From Cladorrhinum sp. PSN259 (Eukaryota; Ascomycota; Sordariomycetes; Sordariales; Podosporaceae): a DNA stretch of 64,000 nucleotides. The stretch covers positions 62,001-126,000 of the forward strand of contig MU867108.1 in the NCBI GenBank assembly GCA_033725935.1. The letters run 5' to 3'. A model generated the notes under the pieces. It did no database searches. It worked only from the letters and a program-made list of their open reading frames with translations, and had not been told where the DNA came from. Made by a program: the position numbers and the translations under genes. Positions 22,750 to 32,303 of this stretch are shown one piece after another; position 1 is the stretch's first letter; the number at the start of each line of letters is the position of its first letter.

Positions 22750-23449
22750 AGGGATTTTTTCATATATCAAATAAGAATAGCAACGTAAAAGAAGAATACT
22801 TTTTTTTTCAATTGTGAATCCAAAACCGACTTCTATGTCGCCAGAGGTGGTAAAGCCATGTGCATTATAGCTTCCCTTGTGGGTACATGTACATGTATGC
22901 CGTGCCAGTCAAAGTTTACTAATACCGTGGGTTTCAATCTTTGGGGATAACGGGGTCAATAACTTGCGCGACCACCAAAAACGATTAAACCATACGTCGA
23001 GCGTAGATGGCAGGAGGCAGACTGGAGGTAGAGGCAGAGCGGGGCTCAATCTCGACGATCTGGTCTCGCGTCGTGCAGCACAGGCACAGGAGTTGGGTTT
23101 TGAAGGTGGTACATTTGGATGCGACGCGTGGGGAGAAATGGAAATCTGAATCTGAATCGGAATCAGAATAAGAAATATGACGGAGAGAGGAAGAAGTTGC
23201 ATAGAATTTCCAGCAAGCGACAGCAGAGATACAATAAACGAGTGCAGTCAGCTACCTTTCAAAGTAGGTAACCAGCATGACTAAGTTATTCCGGTTGAAC
23301 CTGGCATCTATTAGACCTCCTCATCACAAATTTGAGTTCAGTGGATCCATGCAATTCAATGCGAAAATATATCAGGTTCTTATTTACAATTGGTTACGCT
23401 CTTTTGATCCGAGTGTGATTCATTCTAGTCCCCTTTTGACACACAAAAT
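22750..23449. other. intergenic between convergent genes, 0.7 kb
   Basis: The 3' regions of the hydrolase and the DUF1917 gene meet here. A short hexamer repeat (AATCTG/AATCGG) lies near 23141-23170. No gene was recognised. Confidence 0.4.
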
Positions 23450-24275
23450 TCAAATACCGCCCATCTCGGCATCCTCCTCCTCCTCCTCCTCCTTCTTCTT
23501 CTCGAGAAAATCACGACTCCTATAAACACTAGGATTAATCCCATAGATATTTTTTGAATAAATCGACAAGTGAGTGTACGCATCGCACTTGTACGCTATC
23601 GGTATCCCCCTCCACATGTCCTTGTTCACCAGTCCCAAGTCCCTCAGCCGAAACAAGACGCGCTTCACATCTTGCAGGTCGGTGAAGTCGCTGGTGTAGA
23701 CGCAGATGAGCCTGAGAGGATCCTTGGGCGTTATGCCCGAGGTCGACACCTTGGCTTGGGGTCCGAGGAGGTCCGAGTCCACGGCGTGGCAGACTTTGGA
23801 CCATGTTTCGTCTACGGAAGGGAGTGGGGGCAAAAGCATCCACTGAGTTGAAAAAAAAAAAAAAAAACCAGGTCAGTTGGGGAAACATATATATAGGAGG
23901 ATAAGGTAAATTAGGTGGGATTACCTTTCCAGCTTTTACATCGTGGCTTTTTGCCAGGTCGACAATGTTTTGCTGAAGTTCGGATCGGAGCTCGGCTTTG
24001 AGCTGTCGATCGCCGTGGGCATATTTGGAGAGCGGCGCCATCTTGAATCTGAATCTGCTGAGGAGGGCTTTCCCCTCGCGCATGAAGGGTTCAAGTTCGG
24101 CCGGGGTTTTCTCCACGTTGGTCGCAGAGTGCGGATTGTGGATGCAGTACCATACTGGGCGGAACTGTGGTGAATAAGTGAGTGATGCGGCTGAGGGCGG
24201 GAGTCGGGCGAGGAAATGGGCGATTGTTTCTGTTGGTCTGCGGAAGGGAAAGGGCGCCTGGAAGATGGTTTGCAT
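23450..24275 (-). CDS. DUF1917 / BLES03-like protein
   Basis: Two exons, complement(join(23450..23842, 23925..24275)), encode 247 aa with an 82-nt intron that carries a poly-pyrimidine tract before its acceptor. The second exon has the family core: 'WMLLPPLPSVDETWSKV', 'AKVST', 'RLICVYTSDFTDLQDVKRVL', 'YKCDAYTHLSIYSKNIYGI'. This matches fungal DUF1917 proteins and human BLES03 (C11orf68), whose fold resembles the cap-binding factor eIF4E. Function is unknown; nucleotide or RNA binding is a fold-based guess. The C-terminus ends in a Glu-rich run encoded by a CTC repeat. The start at 24275 was preferred over a longer in-frame extension to 24605, whose sequence is low-complexity. Confidence 0.75.
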
Positions 24276-24489
24276 TTTCCTTGAGAGGAGCGTGGAAAAA
24301 GGTGGGATGAGGATGTTCGGCGGGGTGGGGCATGAATGTGAATGGCCGACGTCGGTTTGGAGTGAGTGCCAAGCAAAGCAATGATTCGTTGGATTTGGCT
24401 GCTCTAGCTTATTCGGGGACCAGGGTGACGCACGATAAAGTTTCAGTGTCACGTGAGGCGGACATGAAGGCTCCCGTCGTCCATTTACA

Positions 24490-24935
24490 CCCACCCTCCA
24501 CGGCCTGGTCGAGTTCTCCCGTCTACTCACTCCATTGGTGAGGCACATGGTTCTGTCTTTTGAGGAGCCCGAGTCAGAGGCGGTCCGGAACTTTTGGGGC
24601 ATCATCGCATCCCGGGAGTGCCCCTACAGCAGCATGAGCGGTGGGCCTAATATCTTTATCACTGGATGGGTCGCCACATTTTGCTTCTGGACGTCGAAGA
24701 GGGAGAGGAACCTGCCGGGACCCTTTTTGTATGAGGGTTAGAGCTGAATCTTTACTTCATCGACGGCGTTCAGTACGTGTCCCTCGACGAAGACAAGACT
24801 GTGGCGGGATAGTTGAGCGTACCTGTCGAGGTGTAACTTGAAGAGGTTGATGGCGGGGTTATGATCGAGGAGAGGAGCTGTAGGAGGGTTGCGGGCTTGC
24901 TGACCTCTAGGCCGGGAAGACCCCAGGCACTTGGG
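24490..24935 (+). pseudogene. DUF4419-like gene remnant
   Basis: The frame from ~24508 reads 'EFSRLLTPLVRHMVLSF', then 'RNFWGIIA' and 'PNIFITGWVATFCFW', which are the central DUF4419 blocks. A stop occurs at 24739. In another frame the family continues as 'LYFIDGVQYVSLDEDKTVAG' and 'LSVPVEV', broken by two further stops. The order matches the family, so this is a truncated gene with at least one frameshift and several stops; the N-terminal half is missing. DUF4419 proteins are of unknown function and are frequent in fungal accessory regions. Confidence 0.5.
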
Positions 24936-25048
24936 GTTGATCTGGTTAACACTGGCGCACCACCGGTCCCTGATCTACTTGCACTTGAGCCCGAACCCCA
25001 AGGCTTGGGACGACGGCCGCGGCGTAGGAACTATAAGCCACACAAGAC

Positions 25049-25375
25049 TCATCCGGATGCTGGTGCGCCCCTGTTGAGGATGGTTTCAGTGCGGTGCAGC
25101 CTCAGGTTGGGTGGATGATTTTCGAAGAGATTCAGAGTGCCTAGAGTGGTTCTAGCGATTCCGAGTAGGGCACCTAAATTCAATGGCTTAGAGAGGCCGA
25201 TGTAGTTGGGATCGGGCCCAAATAATGTCTTGAAGCGCTTTTTGTCTTTTAAAATTTCATTCATATTATCATTCTCATCTCTGCTGCACTCTTCCTGTTC
25301 AGTTACATGGTGAATGTCTTCATCACCAACACAATTTCCACCTCTATGTAGAAAGTCCTGAACTCCGCTACTAGC
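25049..25375 (-). pseudogene. possible ankyrin-repeat gene remnant
   Basis: A minus-strand frame reads 'LFGPDPNYIGLSKPLNLGAL' and 'ARTTLGTLNLFENHPPNLRL', resembling two linked ankyrin-like units (DPNY...PLxLxALLG, NPNLR). An acidic linker precedes it and a stop closes it upstream near 25375. No start or further repeats were found. It overlaps nothing intact, so it is probably a fragment. Confidence 0.3.
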
Positions 25376-26261
25376 CTAGCTATAGCAATACGATGCACCT
25401 CTGATCCAGACTACCCTCATCCAAAGTGCTGCGTCTCGATAAGTCAAGAAGTGGGGCGCCAGCGGGATTTTTAACACTGTTGTGGGGTTTTAAACTGCGT
25501 TGATGGTATTTCCTTCTAAACTCGTTTGACAAACGTTTCATGTTACCTTGAGGTTACGGCACCCGATAAACTCAACACTGCCTGTCAGACGACGACGAGA
25601 GGGTGATAATAAGAAGGCTACGTGCTGTTGGGTGGGGCAACTGCTTATATAAGTTTAGTTTTTTAAAACATATTTATTGGATTAGAGAACTTGACGGTTA
25701 ATGATACAATTTTTTTTTTAGAAGCAAGAGAAGTCGGAACGGACTGGAGTAGTGTCTCTTGGTCTGCGGCTGTGTAATTGTAGTGGTTTATTGAGACAGG
25801 GGTCTTTCAGTCGGATGACTGTCCAGGAAGCGTGGTTATTAGGTTACAAAGATATGATTCGGTAATTTCAGTTAGAAAGCCTGCTGTTAAACATGGTCAA
25901 GTAGTACCTGGACTGTTGCTAATATATCTTTCAAGTTCGTGGTCATTAGTAAAAGTAAAGCCTAAATTCCCGCTCAATACCAGGATCTCTTGGTGGATTT
26001 TTGTCAAGGAATCGTTGACAAAAATTAACCGACTCAGATCGCAACTCTTCAAGTTGTTTGAATACGAGGTGCTCATACGTGACAAAGGCTTACCAATGCC
26101 CAGCAGCACCAGGACCCATCTATTGCTGCACAGGTTGAGTGTCGTTCATGAGTAGGTTAAACCATTTTATTATTAATGTATCATGCGCTGCGTTTGGGCA
26201 GGTATTACTAGTAAAGTTCTCCCTATTCCTTCAGTATCCGGAGAACCAACCTTAATGTTAA
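25376..26261. other. intergenic, 0.9 kb, AT-rich with an inverted repeat
   Basis: Contains an exact 10-bp inverted repeat, 25998..26007 and 26015..26024 (TTTTTGTCAA / TTGACAAAAA), with a 7-nt spacer. The remaining sequence has only short frames. It lies inside the decayed stretch between gene remnants. Confidence 0.45.
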
Positions 26262-27316
26262 TTAGCCGCCCTTTTGCCGACAAAGCGATTCCCTTGATGC
26301 CTGAAAAAGTCTGACAGGCGCGCGATTAGCCTGGGCGTTGTTCATTTCCACGGTGCGTTGCCGATCGATAACGCTCCCCTCGCTTTGTGATAATGTCGCT
26401 GACTGGGGCCAGATCTTGTGCCGAAGCTTTGAGAATAACGGTCTGGTGACGAGGAGGCAGACGCAGACGATGGCGGTATTGACTTCGATCGAGTTCCAGT
26501 TGACGACGGCGACAAAATCCCAAGCCGGGTCGGGCGATTCGAACAGAGCTTTGATCCAGACGGCGCGGAGAACCGAGATGAGGCAGATCAAGAGCCCCAA
26601 GGCGAAAATGAAGAGGAGCATGAGCTTCTGCCCCAGGGGCACCGTCATGCGGAGGACGACGGGTATCGGCAACAGGAAAATGAGAAAGTCGGTGCCGATG
26701 TGGAATCCAATAAAGAGCCACATGAAGCGGGGGTCTATGTGGCAGGTGCCGTGCACGGTGGGGTCCCACATTGCCTGGATCGGTATGCAGAGCGTCATGG
26801 TCGAGACGAAGCCTGCCACGTTGTAGAGGACGACGATTGCGAGCATGGCATAGGCGGCTCGGCGGGCGTAGTTGTAGGTGAGGACCTGGATGTAGAGCAG
26901 AATGAGCGAGATCTTGGAGCAAGCCAGGCTGAGCTGATAGAAAAGGGTCCCCATCCAGGACGCCCTGCCGGAGTACAAAAAGTCTTCTGGCGTCAAGGTC
27001 CAGGTGTGGCGACCCAGCGTCGACTTGGCCTCTAGAGAGGGGTGATGCATGTCAGCAGCACTCGAGAGATGTTCGGAGAAGGGCACCACCAACGCATGAT
27101 TATGCCGACTGCGTTTCCGATGGCGAAAACCCAGGCAGCCAGCACGAACCAGTCCTCGGCTGCTAAGACGCGCACTATGACGGACCGCGTATAGAAGCGG
27201 GCGGCCACGGCGATGGCAGCGATCGCCAAGGACACAATCGCGCAGGCGATGATGGCGCCCGATCGATCATCGCCACTACCCGCCAGGGTGGGAGGTTGAG
27301 TTTGGGCATCCATCAT
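26262..27316 (-). CDS. SAT4/PTH11-like seven-helix membrane protein (second of three)
   Basis: Two exons, complement(join(26262..27031, 27094..27316)), encode 330 aa; the 62-nt intron (GTTGGT...CTAG) is in phase. Seven hydrophobic segments are present. Family landmarks: 'ARFYTRSVIVRVLAAEDW' after helix 1, 'LACSKISLILLYIQVL', the loop Cys in 'TVHGTCHIDPRFMW', 'TDFLIFLLPIPVV', and helix 7 'NSIEVNTAIVCVCLLVTRPL'. These match the PF20684-type fungal rhodopsin-like domain. It has a short cytoplasmic tail, unlike the copy at 17 kb, and no CFEM domain. The ligand is unknown. It is flanked on both sides by pseudogene remnants but is itself intact. Confidence 0.87.
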
Positions 27317-27648
27317 GTATCATCAGGGACGACACCGAATCCATTTCTCGAGAGAGGGGAAGAGAGAGATGGAGAGAGAGAGAGAAAGAGGAAGTGGATA
27401 ATGTCCAAACTTGAAAGTTGAATTAATGCGCACCCAGCTGACCGGTTGACGCACTGATCGGGGATCTGCTGCGGCTGGGTTTGTTGGTAACAAATGAGAA
27501 ATGGCGGTGGAACGGGGAATCTGCCAGGATGCGCCCCGGTGGATGCGCTATCAAAGACTAAGCCATTTCTGCTAAGCGACCCTTTGTACCGAGCCACTAG
27601 GCATTCGTTCCATTTTTCCACCAAAATTCCATCTCGTCCCCCTTCCGA
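27317..27648. other. promoter region with GA-rich tract, 332 bp
   Basis: Upstream of the minus-strand SAT4-like gene; contains a GAGAGA purine tract at 27350-27390. Nothing else was recognised. Confidence 0.4.
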
Positions 27649-28406
27649 CTAACAGGACGAATGGGTGACCCAAGCAAACCACAAATCATCGTGCCACCGC
27701 TCACCGTGGACGCGAACCTTGCCCGCCAGCGAAATGAACAATCATTCACTATGACCTGGGCGGCGTTGGCGATGTGGTCCCAGGCCATCGACTTTGCAAA
27801 GTTATTCTTTGTGTTTTGCACCCAGTGTTAGCTACTTTAGCTTTTTAGGCGACAGGAATAGGGAAAAAAAGGAAAAAAAGAAGGATAAAAAGAAAAAGAA
27901 AAAGGAAAAAGAAAAGAAAAAAAGACTCACCTGGTTCCAATAGAAAATAGCAGAACTGATGGAGCAGCTCACCCTCCCGCAATTTCTGGGCCCAGGCCCG
28001 TTCCTGGCCTCGCCACTCAGTTTTCAAAGGTAACTAATGCCATTTTTAATAAAGTCCTGGTAAGCGGACATGTCGGTATTTTGCGCGCCGCAGACGGTCC
28101 AATCCCTCTTTGTAAAGTGCCCTAGCAGCAAGAGACTCGTCATGAAGACGCTCACGCTCCGCAAAGATTTCGGCAAAGTCCTCCTTCGTAATTGGGATTG
28201 ATTTCGAGCAGCTGGTGGTATACCTACTCAGCGGTGCCGTTCAATACCACCTTTGCTCCGCCGGGCGAGGTCTCGACCTCCCAGGACATGTCGACGAGCG
28301 TGTATCCCTCTGGAAGAACGGTGTGGACCGACTAGCGAGTGGCTAAACCGTGTGCGGTAGTGGCGAGGAAGGCCCCAATGGCCGTGATGATGGTGGCCGT
28401 CTTCAT
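27649..28406 (-). pseudogene. decayed gene for a small secreted Cys-containing protein
   Basis: The minus strand opens with a textbook signal peptide, 'MKTATIITAIGAFLATTAHG', then 'VHTVLPEGYTLVDMSWEV' and 'VVLNGTAE*VYHQLLEINP'. In shifted frames follow 'EDFAEIFAERERLHDE', 'RDWTVCGAQNTD', 'NGPGPRNCGRVSCS...SAIFYWNQ', a GTGAGT donor at 27930, then after the intron 'SMAWDHIANAAQVIVNDC' and 'WHDDLWFAWVTHSSC' ending at a TAG. This order matches a family of fungal secreted proteins with an NCGRVSCS...SAI core and a terminal Cys. At least three in-frame stops and two or three frameshifts break it, so it is a pseudogene. Host-interaction effectors are one likely role of intact members; I cannot confirm this. 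Confidence 0.6.
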
Positions 28407-28978
28407 GGCTGCTAAAACTGTGATGATGTGATGATCCTGGAGAAAAAGCAAAAAGAAAATATGAGACGAGTGGTGAGCATTTATCATAAGTCTCTATTCA
28501 GTGGCGATTCCGGGCTCCAGTCCCTAAACAAGAGGATTCGTTCAGAGTGGAACTAACAGTACACGATGGGACTCTGAGTGTCCATTGCCATCAGTTACTG
28601 GACCCCATAGCGGATCAAGAGGATTCTAGTGCGTGGAGAGTATACACAAAATGCTCTCAATGCGGATGTGCAGACCTCAATGCGGATACATGTGTGCTGC
28701 GTCTAGCAGGTGGTTATGGAATCAGCGTGGAGGTATCCTCCATGCTCGGAAAATTATGTTTTGACGAGAAAGGGGGGTAACAGCGGGGAGGGACACAATA
28801 ATAAGCCACCGGGCCAATGGAATAACCTTTCTGAGAATATACGGCATCCTGGCAGAATGCCACCTTCCCCACCCAAACCCTCACAAATCATCATGTATGG
28901 CATACACGGTTCTCTCGGCATCATCCCTCACCTTCTCCCAGTCCCTCTGCAGCTCCCGGAGTCGAATCAGCATCTCCA
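28407..28978. other. intergenic, 0.57 kb
   Basis: Lies between the secreted-protein pseudogene and the next minus-strand gene. A 77-codon plus-strand frame at 28547-28780 has no recognisable features. Confidence 0.4.
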
Positions 28979-29904
28979 CTAGCCCCATTTCCCCCCCTTA
29001 TCCCTGACTATCCACTCTTCTTCGTTCAGGCGCTGGTTGATGTCGATACTGGCAGGCACTTGATAGCACCCCTTGTCCCAATATTGGACATGATCGTAGG
29101 CCTCCTTCGCTCTTCTCATGGTCTCCTTCAGCACAGGTAGTTCGGTCGCGATGTTGTGCTCAAGGACCACTCGTATGGACCGGCTCAGCCATTCTCTGGT
29201 GGCCGTTGTGTTGGGATCCCCGGGCTCGTAGACGTTGTGGTGGATTTGGTGGTGGCTCTTGTGCTCGGCGGCGTCACCGAATGTCATGGTGCAGTTCTCA
29301 TTGGGGCGGCCGATGACGTGGAGATTGCAGTAATTTAGCTTGGCGACGTGGGTGCTGTGAATATGGATCACATGGTGAGTGTACTTCCAGTTTGCTGTGG
29401 GGCTGCCCAATGGATGGCGAAGGTGAAGCAGACTTACCTCTTGTTGTGAGCATCCCAGCTACATTTCTTTACCTGCTTCCCACACTCGCTGCAAAAGCCG
29501 AAGCCTTCCACCAATTCTCCGTTTGGGCCCTCAAGACTGCCAAGTCACAGGTCAGCTCTTGCGATGTCCAAGCTGGTGACAATGCTTGCTCCTGTTTTCA
29601 TACCTCCACCTGGGTGCGAGAGCGGGCTCCATCGCCTCCTCGTTCATGCTGTTCTCGTAAAATCATTAATTCCATACAAGTGCAAAACATGTCTCAATCA
29701 GAGGGGGTTTTCTGGGAAGCGCGTGCCGACTTACATGGTGATGACGTGGGTATCGCAAGGGCAATGGAAGGGTGCCAGTCGCAAGATGACTTTACAGAAC
29801 GTTGGCTGGGAGAAAGTCGATGGCAGAGTGAAGATGCACAACGTCGAGAGTAAAATAAGACTTAGCGGGCCAAAATAATATTGTGCCAGGCGGAGTGAAT
29901 ACAT
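28979..29904 (-). CDS. Cys/His-rich protein with hydrophobic N-terminus, unknown family
   Basis: Four exons, complement(join(28979..29354, 29438..29536, 29610..29648, 29735..29904)), give 227 aa. All three introns have GT-AG ends and phases agree. The first ~34 residues contain 'GPLSLILLSTLCIFTLPS', a signal peptide or anchor. Then come a 'FHCPCD' cluster, 'GFCSECGKQVKKC...DAHNK' (zinc-finger-like C-x2-C), single cysteines and a His-rich 'HKSHHQIHH' run. The C-terminal ~80 residues are charged and probably helical. I do not recognise the family. A secreted or luminal metal-binding protein is one reading. The 39-nt exon and the GTGGAG donor are the weakest parts of the model. Confidence 0.5.
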
Positions 29905-31370
29905 GCACCTTCCTCCTGGTATCTATTGAGCGCCCTGATGAATCGAGTCCAATTGCAAAGGGTCACATGGATGTGCTTCGGATCGTAGTGTACAAAGGCA
30001 TGACCAGTCTTTATACAAACACACCCATTTCCCTCCGTCCCACGTCATTTGATCTGTCTTGACGCCTGTTTTCCTTCTGTCAACAGAAGTTTGACTCCGT
30101 TTTACGCCGCTCAAATTTTCTGATACGCCTGCGCAAATCTCGTCGACCGCATGGGCAACTTTGGAAAAAGCGGGTCCAATAAGGGGGAGTCGCAAATAAA
30201 ATATCGACTTAGACAACGGCTCCTCGATCATTTACTTCCTTCTACGACAGCAAACCATGGAACTTCGAAGCCCCTCCCGAATGCCCGAGGATGATGATTT
30301 ATATGTCGTCATTCAAGCTTAGGGTTGTTGTCGAGTCTCATGAACGGCCTCCCTGCCCACGAAATAATGGAGACTGCAAATACCAGTTCCTACCACGAAC
30401 ACTAACAAAATCGCACCATTCACCACTTACTTTAAAGCATAATATTGCCATTCAGAAAGAAACGGGAAAGTTCAAAATAGAACAGAATTGTAAACAGAAT
30501 GTCAAGAATATTATATGAAAAAACCCCCCCCCCCCCCCAAGTTAATATATGGGAAAATGGTGAAAATGTGGTTGTGTTCATGTTAGTACTAGACTAAGAG
30601 GATGCTACTTGCAGTCTCGATTGTTTCGTCAGCAGGGAGACGGCTTCCTTGTGAACGAATTCCCACTGAAATTGGCTGTTCAGGGGTTCTTTCAGGAAAT
30701 TCCCCACACATTTTATTCCCGGTAATTCCACCAACGCATTTGCCAGGATTTTCCTTGAATTCCCCCTGAACAACTTCAGAACCTCTTCAAAGGCGAATAG
30801 CCTCAATATATTGATGATCGCTGCTATAGATATGGAGTCTTAAAGAGCCAATTTACTATCGTGGTTTGCCCTGGTTCGCGCAAGAAACAGCAGACCTCTT
30901 CATCTTGGCTTGTTTTCTCTGGTTTCAAGGCAATGTTGACAGCAGTTCCACAGAAGCAGTACCAGCGCTACACGTTGGATCACCCGGTGGTGGTGCGCAG
31001 CCGGCCACCAGACGCCAACTCCCGCCTGCACCCTCGATACTCTAATTACGGATGATGCCACTGACAAGGTCGAGGTTCAGTCCTTATACTTTTTGAAGCG
31101 GAGGGGAATTGAAAATGGCAGAACGATCAGTTCGAACGATAAAAGAGCGAAAACGTAGATCGGCTGCCGCTACTCAAGTATAAATCATGTACAGCAGTTA
31201 ATCGATAATACAGTCTAAAATAAAAGAAGAGGAAAAACAATCTTCAAATCCTTCTCCCACGCGAAGGCAAACAGGTCGAATAAATACAGCAGAAAAGAAG
31301 AAAAAGTGCAAGTCAATCCATCCAACTTCCAAGCCGGCTCCGAAGCGTACATCATGGTGAGACCAATTCC
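29905..31370. other. intergenic, 1.5 kb, possible gene remnant
   Basis: A minus-strand frame ending at 30594 reads 'FAFEEVLKLFRGNSRKILAN' and onward with protein-like composition, but has no start or splice partner, so it may be a fragment. A C15 homopolymer lies at 30524..30538. No RNA gene was recognised. Confidence 0.4.
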
Positions 31371-32184
31371 TCAGTTGACATTGGCAGCAAACTGAGAGAC
31401 GGTCATGGTAGCTGGGCCGCCGACAAAAGCCTCGGTACCGAATTGATACACTGCCAAATTGTGTCAGTTGTGAAGACCCGAATACCCTTTTCAAAATGAT
31501 AGCCTCACCAATCAGATTCTGGCTATCGGCAGGATAACGCTCGTTGTCCTTCAGATAGTCAAAAAAGAGCTTCGCGTCGCCGCTCCAGTCGTACTGATTA
31601 CCGACGGCAACAAAGCTAAACACCTTCATGGCGCCATTGTACCCAACCCAGAGGTTGTAAGATCGTCCGCCGATGCTGCGGATGCCCATGTCCCCTCCGA
31701 TGGGCTTGGCATTGTTGAGCCTGGCGAGCCAAATCATGACCTCGTAGTCGCCGAAGCTGTTGGCGTGGTTGGGGTCCGCAGCGGTGAACATGTCATAAGC
31801 AACGTTGGCGCGGAGCTTCTCGGTGCTGTAGCGCCAGGAGACCGAGGTGTGCATGCTGCTGATGGACTGGATGGTGCGGCCCTTGGGGAACTGCTTGCCG
31901 GCGTAGACAAAGCTCTTCACACTCTCCGGGCCGCCCGACCAGGTCCAGTTGGTGCGCCATGCGAGACCGGCGTTGGTGGTGCCGTCGAGGGTCACGCACT
32001 GGGAGCCAGAGGTGGCAGCATCTTTCCCCCAGAGGTTGTTGAGAAGCTCGTAGCCGTTTCCGGACCAGTAGGCGTACTGGTCGCAGAGGGTACCGGTTTG
32101 TCTTGCTTCTAGGACAAGTGGGCTGGAGGGAGCCGCAGAGACAGCCGCCAGGGCGCCAAGGCTAAAAAGAAGTGAAAATTGCAT
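31371..32184 (-). CDS. secreted GH12 endoglucanase/xyloglucanase
   Basis: Two exons, complement(join(31371..31450, 31509..32184)), encode 251 aa, the usual GH12 size. A signal peptide covers residues ~1-18 ('LLFSLGALAAVSAAPSS'). GH12 signatures are visible: 'CDQYAYWSGNGYELLNNLWG', 'GLAWRTNWTWSGG', 'DYEVMIWLAR' with Glu148 as likely nucleophile, and 'FGTEAF' with Glu232 as likely acid/base, placed at the start of exon 2. These enzymes cleave internal beta-1,4 bonds in cellulose, xyloglucan or mixed glucans by retention. The protein ends right after the catalytic domain, with no cellulose-binding module. A TATA-like element lies 113 bp upstream. With two GH11 genes in the window it points to a plant-biomass-degrading lifestyle. 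Confidence 0.95.
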
Positions 32185-32296
32185 GGTGAAGGATAGTCAC
32201 GAAAGTTAGAAGATGAAGAAGAACAAAAAAGTAAAAGTTGCTTGGGCTACTGTGCTTTTGAGGCGGACAGTATTCTGAGGTAGTTTTCCTCCGTCT

Positions 32297-32303
32297 TCTT
32301 ATA
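32297..32303 (-). promoter_or_regulatory. TATA-like element of the GH12 gene
   Basis: TATAAGA on the minus strand, 113 bp before the start codon, a typical distance for highly expressed fungal secreted-enzyme genes. Confidence 0.5.

Noticed and set aside
30524..30538. C15 homopolymer as a regulatory element
   Set aside because: An isolated homopolymer in intergenic DNA; no associated gene or repeat.
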